Assembly: GCA_024277605.1 (NCBI GenBank)
Contig: JAJRUU010000045.1
Coordinates: forward strand, 1-5,446
Source of the DNA: a bacterium
Lineage (GTDB): Bacteria > SZUA-182 > SZUA-191 > JAJRXT01
Reading direction: 5' to 3'
Length of the DNA: 5,446 bases
The notes under the pieces were generated by a model that was not told the DNA's origin, searched no databases, and worked only from the letters and a program-made list of their open reading frames with translations. Numbering within the stretch: the first letter of the stretch is position 1; each line of letters begins with the position of its first letter. This document shows, piece after piece, positions 1-5,386 of the stretch. Both the position numbers and the translations under genes were made by a program.

Positions 1-715
1 CCTCATCAACCTTAAAAATATTATGCTCCAGCATCTCAGGATGTTCAGGATGATATATTAAGGTGCCGTTGTTATCCAGCAGCCAGGCATAGCCGGTTAC
101 CCCGGGGCGAATGGGGGCAATAAATAATTCCAGAATAGTATCGAGATCGACCATGACCCCCAAATATCCGTTCAATATAATATCAACATCTGCGGGCTGT
201 TTTTTCTCCACATTAAAAAATACCGGCGCCAAAATTATAATATGTTTATGCCCATCCGACTGGAATAAGATGTCACTTATCCAGGGATATTTCGACCCCT
301 TTTTAAACCCATGTATTGCCCGGCCGATAATAGATTTCACCTCCGGGGTATTTAATGTGTTTTGCTTATGGGACGGGCTATAGAACTTAGATAACACCCC
401 ATCAGGGGTTATATAAAATATGTAAGATATTTTGGATTTGAGTATGTCATAGCTATATTTTATGTCCTGATTTAGCGTTTTAGCGCCATTATCTGAAACT
501 CTCTGGGACAAACCCAGCAAGTTGGCCTCAATTTCTGCCAGGAAATTTTCAATTCCTATGGCAGCTTCATTTGCCAGAATCAATTGTTGATCATTAAATT
601 GCCGGCCTATTTCCTGCTTAGAGCTGTTATGAACCGATAAAGTCATAAGTACTATTATGACCAGAATGCAAGAAACCACTCCATAGACTATATACTGAGA
701 TTGAATCTTCTTCAT
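1..715 (-). CDS. Membrane-anchored Cache-domain sensor protein, N-terminal part (runs off the left edge)
   Basis: About 238 codons are present and the C-terminus lies outside the window. Residues 1-6 (MKKIQS) are a short basic cytoplasmic tail. Residues 7-26 (QYIVYGVVSCILVIIVLMTL) form one uncleaved membrane segment. What follows is a hydrophilic extracytoplasmic sensor region with an initial helix (about 30-75) and then a double-Cache fold. The clearest Cache signature is near the left edge, where GYAWLLDNNGTLIYHPEH gives the usual pattern of glycine, hydrophobic strand, D-x-x-G and hPE/hPD. GYLGVMVDLDTI just before it fits the strand that closes the membrane-distal subdomain. Such domains bind small ligands (amino acids, carboxylates, amines) and drive a cytoplasmic histidine kinase, diguanylate cyclase or chemoreceptor module; which one cannot be told. 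The start at 715 is chosen because AAGG lies 8 bases upstream. An in-frame ATG at 782 would add 22 residues but has AAGG only 3 bases away. Family assignment is firm, output type unknown. Confidence 0.8.
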   Translation of the reverse strand, partial: MKKIQSQYIVYGVVSCILVIIVLMTLSVHNSSKQEIGRQFNDQQLILANEAAIGIENFLAEIEANLLGLSQRVSDNGAKTLNQDIKYSYDILKSKISYIFYITPDGVLSKFYSPSHKQNTLNTPEVKSIIGRAIHGFKKGSKYPWISDILFQSDGHKHIIILAPVFFNVEKKQPADVDIILNGYLGVMVDLDTILELFIAPIRPGVTGYAWLLDNNGTLIYHPEHPEMLEHNIFKVDE

Positions 716-723
716 CAACGAAA

Positions 724-727
724 CCTT
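724..727 (-). promoter_or_regulatory. Ribosome binding site deciding the sensor start
   Basis: AAGG on the minus strand sits 8 bases before the ATG at 715, a normal spacing, while the alternative in-frame ATG at 782 has only a crowded AAGG (3-base gap). The site lies immediately outside repeat copy A, next to its flanking ATAA, so the mobile-looking element ends right at this gene's translation signal. Confidence 0.55.
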
Positions 728-731
728 ATAA

Positions 732-840
732 CCCGAAAAATTCGGGCAGACATGGCCTGCTTCTTCAGGACGTTGGCTCATAAACCTTATCTCACAAGGG
801 GTGTCTTGCGAATCTAGTCTGAGTTTATGAATAGATCGGG
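732..840 (-). repeat. Repeat element copy A, MITE-like, 109 bases
   Basis: This copy is related to 3359-3548. Its left end (732-743, CCCGAAAAATTC) is identical in both copies, and its core 768-840 aligns with 3462-3548 at about 63 of 73 positions once a 14-base insertion in copy B is removed. All ten differences are transitions. The right end (829-840), read on the opposite strand, is CCCGATCTATTC and matches the left end at 9 of 12 positions, so the element has imperfect terminal inverted repeats. It is flanked by ATAA at 728-731 and ATAA at 841-844, a candidate target-site duplication. The left 15 bases (732-746) are also an inverted repeat (CCCGAA/TTCGGG). On the transcribed strand, 791-798 and 805-812 pair in an 8-base-pair stem, and a further stem (GTTTATGAG with TTCATAAAC) encloses it. 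It lies between nnr and the sensor gene and encodes no recognisable protein. The strand given is that of the surrounding transcription. Confidence 0.7.
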
Positions 841-870
841 ATAAATGTTATTAAGCAGATATAAGCCTGA

Positions 871-2421
871 TTAACCTTGCCCATTAAGCTGCTTCAAGGC
901 GGTCGGTATGAACTCCAGTAAATCTCCAGCCATCATTGCCATTTCTCCCTTCTCCAGCACAGCCAAATCGCCGGCCAATCCATGTATATACACCCCGGCA
1001 TTGCAGGCTTGCTGCGGTGATAATCCCTGTGCTATAAAGCCTGCAATCATTCCGGTGAGTACATCACCGATTCCCGCAGTAGCCATACCCGGGTTTCCGG
1101 TAGGGTTTATATAGACATTTTCCTGTGGATCGGCAATCAGGGTGCGGTCCCCCTTGAGTACTACATAGGTCTCACAGGCCTGGGCGGTTTTCTGAGCGGC
1201 CTCCAACCGGTTTTCTTGTATCTCTTTAGTAGGTATCCCTAACAGCCTGGACATCTCGCCAGGATGAGGGGTAATAATCAGTGGGGCGCGGGTATATTTT
1301 AGTGACGCTAAGGGCATGGCGTTGATGGCATCGGCATCGGCCACTATGGGGATCTGCAAATGAGTAACTATGTCGTTAATCAACTGACGTGTTTCCGGGT
1401 GAGTGCCCAAACCAGGACCAATAGCTACAACGTCCATGTTTTCAGCCAGGCGCAGAATATACTTTTCTGCTTCCCGGGCCAGGGTATGCTCTTTAGTTTC
1501 CGGTAGCGGTACGCTCATCACCTCGGTGGTTTTCATCTCAATGATATGATGTATTCCCTTAGGGACAGCCAGTGTCGCTAACCCGGCTCCAACCTTTAAG
1601 ACGGCGGTTGCGGCTAAGACTGCCGCTCCGGTTTTACCCATTGAACCGGCAATTACCAACACATGTCCATAGTCTCCCTTGTGGGTGTCTAGTTGCCGCT
1701 TCTTAAATAAGGAGGCGATATACTTTTTTTCTATTAGATTTACTCTTATGGGAATGTTATCAATCAGTGTTTTTGGGATGCCGATATCGACTATCTCCAG
1801 TTGCCCTGCATATTGGCGGTTTGTACCGTATATCAGCCCTATTTTTGGTAAGCCAAAAGTAACCGTTAAATTGGCCTCGATACAGCTACCCAACACATTC
1901 CCCGTGCCGGCATCCAAGCCGGTAGGGATGTCGACTGATACCACCGATTTGTCGGCTTCGTTGATTTTATTAATGATCGTTTGATAGAATTTGCGGGGGG
2001 CCGAATGCATACCGGTACCGAATATTGCATCTACTACAATATGGCTGGAGATTATCTTCTCTTTTACCACTGATAGTTCACCCTCAGAGGTTACTTCGGT
2101 TAATTCCAGCCCCATCAGCAGCGCTATTTCTAAGTTGACCTTAGCATCCCCTTTCAGGGCGGATTTTTCGCCTAATAATACGATACATACGCGCGCACCC
2201 CGATTATACAAGTGGCGGGCAATTACCATCCCATCCCCGCCATTGTTGCCTTTGCCACAAACGATGCACACTTTTGTGCCTTCCAGAGCGCCAAAGAAAC
2301 GCTCCATGGCCAGCACAGTCTGCAAACCGGCATTCTCCATTAACACTGTTCCCTTAACGCCGGTCTCCTCAATGGCCAGCCGATCTATCTCCTGCATTTG
2401 TAAGGCGGTGGCGACTTTCAT
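871..2421 (-). CDS. nnr: Bifunctional NAD(P)H-hydrate epimerase / ADP-dependent NAD(P)H-hydrate dehydratase
   Basis: This cytosolic repair enzyme restores NADH and NADPH hydrated by heat or by side reactions of dehydrogenases. The N-terminal epimerase (YjeF_N/NnrE, about residues 1-225) interconverts R- and S-NAD(P)HX. The C-terminal ribokinase-like dehydratase (NnrD, about 235-510) removes water from the S form using ADP. Visible motifs are CGKGNNGGDG (55-64), DAIFGTG (131-137) and VDIPTGLDAGTG (163-174) for the epimerase. For the dehydratase they are HKGDYGHVLVIAGS (247-260), GPGLGT (335-340), TPHPGE (384-389), KGDRT (423-427) and the nucleotide/phosphate loop with NPTGNPGMATAGIGD (439-453). 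At 516 residues it is full length, and no key motif looks damaged. The start MKVATALQMQEID is typical of the family and is preceded by AAGGA at 7 bases. It lies 4 bases after uppP and is co-transcribed with it. The acpS and alr genes often found beside nnr in Bacillota are absent here. Confidence 0.96.
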   Translation of the reverse strand: MKVATALQMQEIDRLAIEETGVKGTVLMENAGLQTVLAMERFFGALEGTKVCIVCGKGNNGGDGMVIARHLYNRGARVCIVLLGEKSALKGDAKVNLEIALLMGLELTEVTSEGELSVVKEKIISSHIVVDAIFGTGMHSAPRKFYQTIINKINEADKSVVSVDIPTGLDAGTGNVLGSCIEANLTVTFGLPKIGLIYGTNRQYAGQLEIVDIGIPKTLIDNIPIRVNLIEKKYIASLFKKRQLDTHKGDYGHVLVIAGSMGKTGAAVLAATAVLKVGAGLATLAVPKGIHHIIEMKTTEVMSVPLPETKEHTLAREAEKYILRLAENMDVVAIGPGLGTHPETRQLINDIVTHLQIPIVADADAINAMPLASLKYTRAPLIITPHPGEMSRLLGIPTKEIQENRLEAAQKTAQACETYVVLKGDRTLIADPQENVYINPTGNPGMATAGIGDVLTGMIAGFIAQGLSPQQACNAGVYIHGLAGDLAVLEKGEMAMMAGDLLEFIPTALKQLNGQG

Positions 2422-2425
2422 CTTA

Positions 2426-3250
2426 TTATCCTTGCATAGGGATTATATAATATGCCATCAGATTGAGTAGCGCCACTGTCCAGCAATAATAGGCGAAATA
2501 GCTCAATTTATGCTTTATTACCAGCCGCATCAACATACCGATAGCCAGGTAACCGCTCACAGCGGCACAGATAAATCCCATCGCCAGCGGAAGTAAATTC
2601 AGGCTTCCCATAAGGCTTCCCCATTCTTTTGCTTCCAGTAAAGCGGCTCCCATAACCGCTGGAATTGAGATTAAGAAAGAGTAACGGGCAGCAAGTGTAC
2701 GATCCAGCCGACGATATATGCCGACCGCAATGGTAGAGCCGGAACGGGAGATACCCGGAATTATAGCCATGCCCTGGACGGCTCCTATAATTATGGCATC
2801 CAATATTCCCATTTGTTTAAGTTTTCGTGGAGCGCTGGTTACCCTGTCGGCCAACCACAGCAATAGCCCGGTTATCCCTAACATAATGCTGACCGGCAGG
2901 GCCAGCCCAAACAGGGCCTCAAACTGGTCTTTAAAAGTAAGGCCGATTACGGCGGTAGGTATACATCCCAATATTATTAAACCAGCCAGTTTGCGCTGCT
3001 CGGCTTTCAAGGCAGAAACCTCATCTTTTTGGGGATATAGACTGAACAGGATGTCTTTTATGTCCTGGCGAAAATATATGATTACCGCCACCAGGGTACC
3101 CAGGTGCAGCCATACGTCAAACGTAACTCCCGGAGGAGTAAAGTTCGGTAAATATGTTTGCACAATTACCAAATGGCCAGAACTGCTTACCGGCAAGAAC
3201 TCGGTTAATCCCTGAATTATGCCCAGTAGTATAGCTTCAATGACAGTCAT
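2426..3250 (-). CDS. uppP: Undecaprenyl-diphosphatase (BacA/UppP family)
   Basis: This integral membrane enzyme dephosphorylates undecaprenyl pyrophosphate to the monophosphate, the lipid carrier of peptidoglycan and other wall polymers. Family members give bacitracin resistance when abundant. The length of 274 residues is normal. The first signature, QGLTEFLPVSSSGHL, is at residues 13-27 and holds the conserved Glu17, the serine cluster 22-24 and His26. The second, PGISRSGSTI, is at 165-174 with Arg169. Both loops are intact and together form the active site in known structures. Hydrophobic segments recur along the whole chain (about 1-12, 47-60, 89-105, 117-134, 151-164, 190-204, 219-240, 251-270), fitting the multi-pass fold. 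The start cannot move upstream because an in-frame TAA immediately precedes the ATG. That TAA ends the small ORF at 3251-3337. The only purine-rich site is a GGGG 12 bases upstream, so translational coupling is plausible. nnr follows after 4 bases. Confidence 0.96.
   Translation of the reverse strand: MTVIEAILLGIIQGLTEFLPVSSSGHLVIVQTYLPNFTPPGVTFDVWLHLGTLVAVIIYFRQDIKDILFSLYPQKDEVSALKAEQRKLAGLIILGCIPTAVIGLTFKDQFEALFGLALPVSIMLGITGLLLWLADRVTSAPRKLKQMGILDAIIIGAVQGMAIIPGISRSGSTIAVGIYRRLDRTLAARYSFLISIPAVMGAALLEAKEWGSLMGSLNLLPLAMGFICAAVSGYLAIGMLMRLVIKHKLSYFAYYCWTVALLNLMAYYIIPMQG
2429..2433 (-). promoter_or_regulatory. nnr ribosome binding site inside the end of uppP
   Basis: AAGGA on the minus strand lies 7 bases before the nnr ATG and is formed by the last two sense codons of uppP (CAA GGA), directly before its TAA. 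Ribosomes finishing uppP are therefore positioned to start nnr, which supports a single transcript and coupled translation. Confidence 0.75.
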
Positions 3251-3337
3251 TTAATTTATATACCCCAATGAGTTAAGTCTTTCTTTGATGATTTTGTTTG
3301 GCCCTACCCGCTTAGGGTCAAAGGGTTTGATCTCCAT
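3251..3337 (-). CDS. Small ORF of 28 codons directly abutting uppP
   Basis: The ORF begins MEIKPFDPKRVGPN and ends RLNSLGYIN. Its TAA is immediately followed by the uppP ATG (TAAATG), an arrangement typical of translational coupling. The composition is protein-like, with a charged middle and no low-complexity run. No convincing Shine-Dalgarno site precedes the ATG at 3337. The same frame stays open upstream to an ATT codon at 3413-3415, which has GGAG 8 bases before it and would give 54 codons, but that stretch runs through the end of repeat copy B. I do not recognise a full family. The segment MEIKPFDPKRVGPN resembles from memory the early part of dCTP deaminases (a PFDP-x-x-V-x-PxS motif), but the likeness stops after PN, so it could be a decayed gene fragment. 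It may also be a leader peptide for uppP or not translated at all. Confidence 0.35.
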   Translation of the reverse strand: MEIKPFDPKRVGPNKIIKERLNSLGYIN

Positions 3338-3358
3338 GTCTTGTACTTGTTTATTAAG

Positions 3359-3548
3359 CCCGAAAAATTCTGGTCTTGTTATGGGCGAATCGATATTTAG
3401 TTGAAAATTATAAATTTATCAGTCTCCTATTCCTGTCCCCTTGGGCAAACAAAGTTTTATTGGACGTTGGTTTATAAGCCTTGGCTTATAAACCTTATCT
3501 CGCAAGGGATGTCTTGCAAACCCAGCCTAAATTTATGAATAGGTCGGG
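3359..3548 (-). repeat. Repeat element copy B, MITE-like, 190 bases
   Basis: This is the second copy of the element at 732-840, in the same orientation and in the same kind of place, just past the stop codon of the upstream gene (rnj). The left end 3359-3370 is identical to copy A. The right end 3537-3548, read on the other strand, is CCCGACCTATTC and matches the left end at 9 of 12 positions. The flanks are TAAG at 3355-3358 and TAAG at 3549-3552, a 4-base direct repeat that differs from the one around copy A. The middle (3374-3461, 88 bases) is not recognisably related to the 21-base middle of copy A. It includes CCTGTCCCCTT, a string that recurs near 5269. The conserved core 3462-3548 contains a 14-base insertion making the palindrome listed separately. 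An 8-base-pair stem between 3499-3506 and 3513-3520 corresponds to that of copy A. Confidence 0.7.
3469..3494. repeat. Perfect inverted repeat, 12-base arms with a 2-base centre
   Basis: GGTTTATAAGCC (3469-3480) and its exact reverse complement GGCTTATAAACC (3483-3494) are separated by TT. Each arm also contains TTATAA, itself a palindrome. Copy A has only the second arm, so the first arm looks like a 14-base insertion between two TTGG strings. It could extrude as a cruciform, fold in RNA or bind a dimeric protein. It has no T-run after it on either strand, so it is not a standard terminator. Confidence 0.8.
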
Positions 3549-3557
3549 TAAGGGAAC

Positions 3558-5237
3558 CTATATTTCAATGATAAGCGGCAGCACCATCGGTTTTCTGGCG
3601 ATACGTTTAGAGATGAATTTGCGCAGCACGCTACGAATACTGGCTTTAACCACTGCCCATTCCGTCTTTGACTCTACCTCCAGTTCATCCAGCAGCTCCA
3701 TAATTACCTGCTTGGCCTCAGCCAGAAATTCCTGCGACTCATCCTCGTATACGAAGCCGCGAGAGATTATATCCGGGCCGGAAACAATATTGCCGGTTTG
3801 TTTGTCAATACCGATAATGACCACCAGCATGCCGTCTGTGGCTAGGTGCTGCCGGTCGCGCAACACCACATCTCCCACATCGCCGACCCCCTTGCCATCC
3901 ACGAACACTCGTCCGGCAGCAATTCTACCGGCAATATACGCTGTTGTATCCCTGCCGAATTCAATAATATCGCCGTCTGTGGCCAGGATGATGTTTTCAT
4001 CCGGGATATTCAGCTTCCTTGCCAACTGGCAATGATGCATCATTTGATGATATTCCCCATGAATCGGGATAAAGTGCTGCGGACGCACCAGGTTTATGAG
4101 CAGTTTTAACTCCTCCTGGCAGGCGTGGCCTGATACATGGATATCGGATACCTCTTTATAGATGACCTTGGCCCCCCGCCTGAAGAAATGGTTTATGATG
4201 CGGGAGATGGGTTTTTCATTGCCGGGAATAACCCCGGCTGAGATAATAACCGTATCTCCGGCGCCTACCTTAACCTGCTTATGATCATTCATGGCCATAC
4301 GCGACAGGGCCGACATCGGTTCGCCCTGGCTGCCGGTGGTGATAATCAGTAACTCTTCCGGGGGATAGTTGGGAATATCCTTAATCTCTATCTGCATTCC
4401 CTGTGGGATATCGAGATAACCCAATCTCAAAGCAACACTACAGTTTTGCACAATACTTCTGCCCATTAAGCATATGCGGCGGTTTGCCTTTTTAGCCGTA
4501 TCCACCATCTGCTGGATGCGATGAATATTGGAGGCGAAGGTGGCCGCAATGATCCTGCCGGAGGCTGAGCGGAAAACATCCTCGAAGGTCTGGGTGATTT
4601 CTCGCTCGGATAAGGTATAACCTTCCCGGGCGGCGTTGGTGCTGTCAGAAAACAGGGCCAGCACCCCGCGCTCTCCATATTCGGCAAATTTATAAAGATC
4701 GGTTAGTTGCCCATCTATAGGGGTTTGATCCAGCTTAAAATCACCGCTGTGAATGATATTACCCACCGGGGTAGAAATCCCCAGGCCCACTCCATCCACA
4801 ATGCTGTGGCATACCCGGATAAACTCAATCTTAAAGCTGCCAAACTCCAGTATTTGCCGGGGCTTGACTACATTTAACTTGGTATTATTCCATAATCCAT
4901 GTTCCCTCAATTTACCTTCAATCAAACCCAGGGTAAGTTGAGTACCGAATATAGGCGGGTTTAACTGCTTTAACAGGTAGGGCAAGGCGCCCACATGATC
5001 TTCATGCCCATGCGTAAGGATCAAGCCCTTGATGCGGGCCTGATTCTCCTTGAGATACGTCACATCGGGGACTACTATATCCACCCCCAGCATCTCCTCA
5101 TCCGGGAACATCAGCCCGGCATCGATGACTATTATATCATCGCCGTAGTGCAGGGCCATCATGTTCAGCCCGATCTCCCCTAAACCGCCCAGGGGGATAA
5201 TCCACAGCTTATCTTCAGGTGGAGCAATGTTGTGCAT
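3558..5237 (-). CDS. rnj: Ribonuclease J (metallo-beta-lactamase/beta-CASP family)
   Basis: RNase J is a zinc-dependent ribonuclease with 5'-to-3' exonuclease and endonuclease activity. It takes part in mRNA decay and rRNA maturation in the cytoplasm of Bacillota. The N-terminal metallo-beta-lactamase part starts at PLGGLGEIGLN (15-25) and carries the zinc motif THGHEDH (75-81: His76, His78, Asp80, His81). His144, SGD at 164-166 and SDSTN at 197-201 complete that core. The beta-CASP insert follows, with TFASNIHR (233-240), GR at 259-260 and TGSQGEPMSALSR (301-313). The later metal and substrate motifs HVSGH (367-371) and PIHGEY (391-396) are intact. The C-terminal domain ends RKPMVLPLIIEI, close to the ending of B. 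subtilis RnjA. The length of 559 residues is normal and no key residue is missing. Whether it is orthologous to RnjA or RnjB is not settled. The start at 5237 has only a weak AGG 10 bases upstream. Repeat copy B begins 9 bases past the stop. Confidence 0.97.
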   Translation of the reverse strand: MHNIAPPEDKLWIIPLGGLGEIGLNMMALHYGDDIIVIDAGLMFPDEEMLGVDIVVPDVTYLKENQARIKGLILTHGHEDHVGALPYLLKQLNPPIFGTQLTLGLIEGKLREHGLWNNTKLNVVKPRQILEFGSFKIEFIRVCHSIVDGVGLGISTPVGNIIHSGDFKLDQTPIDGQLTDLYKFAEYGERGVLALFSDSTNAAREGYTLSEREITQTFEDVFRSASGRIIAATFASNIHRIQQMVDTAKKANRRICLMGRSIVQNCSVALRLGYLDIPQGMQIEIKDIPNYPPEELLIITTGSQGEPMSALSRMAMNDHKQVKVGAGDTVIISAGVIPGNEKPISRIINHFFRRGAKVIYKEVSDIHVSGHACQEELKLLINLVRPQHFIPIHGEYHQMMHHCQLARKLNIPDENIILATDGDIIEFGRDTTAYIAGRIAAGRVFVDGKGVGDVGDVVLRDRQHLATDGMLVVIIGIDKQTGNIVSGPDIISRGFVYEDESQEFLAEAKQVIMELLDELEVESKTEWAVVKASIRSVLRKFISKRIARKPMVLPLIIEI

Positions 5238-5264
5238 ATGATTAAGACCTGATTAAACGTTATC

Positions 5265-5280
5265 GGGACCTGTCCCCTTT
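5265..5280. repeat. Short GGGAC/GTCCC inverted repeat in the rnj leader
   Basis: GGGAC-CT-GTCCC occupies 5265-5276 and is followed by CCTTT. The string CCTGTCCCCTT found here (5269-5279) recurs exactly at 3432-3442 inside repeat copy B. GGGGACAGG-type strings are common dispersed palindromic repeats in some bacterial genomes, but two short copies alone do not prove membership. A related run, AGGGGAACG followed by AGGGGAACA (5341-5358), lies nearby. Confidence 0.4.
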
Positions 5281-5305
5281 TTAAAGGTACCCTTATTCCT
5301 TGCTC

Positions 5306-5335
5306 AAAATAGCACAATCCAAACGTTAGAGTCAA
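5306..5335 (-). promoter_or_regulatory. Candidate sigma-A promoter of rnj
   Basis: On the minus strand a TTGACT -35 box (5330-5335) is separated by 18 bases (5312-5329) from a TATTTT -10 box (5306-5311). Transcription would start near 5299, giving a leader of about 60 bases that contains the GGGAC/GTCCC inverted repeat. This is the best promoter-like match found in the gaps. The -10 box is one base off the consensus at two positions and is not proof of activity. Confidence 0.5.
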
Positions 5336-5386
5336 GATAAAGGGGAACGAGGGGAACAATTTCCATTTTGCATCACTACTGTCCGG

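Noticed and set aside
111..383. Plus-strand ORF of 90 codons at the left
   Set aside because: The opposite strand carries a coherent Cache sensor with a membrane segment through this interval.
732..840. Riboswitch (for example c-di-GMP type) ahead of the sensor gene
   Set aside because: The conserved GEMM strings and junction motifs are not present, and a copy after rnj with similar flanking duplications fits a mobile repeat better.
841..870. Rho-independent terminator after nnr
   Set aside because: No GC-rich stem followed by a T-run is present on the minus strand. The CCCGAA/TTCGGG inverted repeat at 732-746 also lacks a following T-run.
908..1114. Plus-strand ORFs opposite nnr (also 1679-1984 and 1991-2470)
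   Set aside because: They lie antisense within a gene whose motifs span its whole length, have no recognisable domain and are rich in Ser/Pro as expected for shadow frames.
3407..3412. Perfect TATAAT on the minus strand inside repeat copy B, a possible uppP promoter
   Set aside because: No acceptable -35 box lies 16-18 bases upstream (CAGGAA at 17), there is no extended -10, and the surrounding sequence is AT-rich.
3483..3548. CRISPR-like direct repeats
   Set aside because: Only two copies exist in the window, nearly 2.7 kb apart, with no spacer arrangement and no cas genes.
3481..4035. Plus-strand ORF of 184 codons opposite the 3' end of rnj
   Set aside because: It is a serine-rich shadow frame antisense to conserved RNase J sequence, with no family resemblance.
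4466..4687. Minus-strand 73-codon ORF in another frame of rnj
   Set aside because: It is internal to the beta-CASP region of a complete gene and proline-rich, as expected of a shadow frame.
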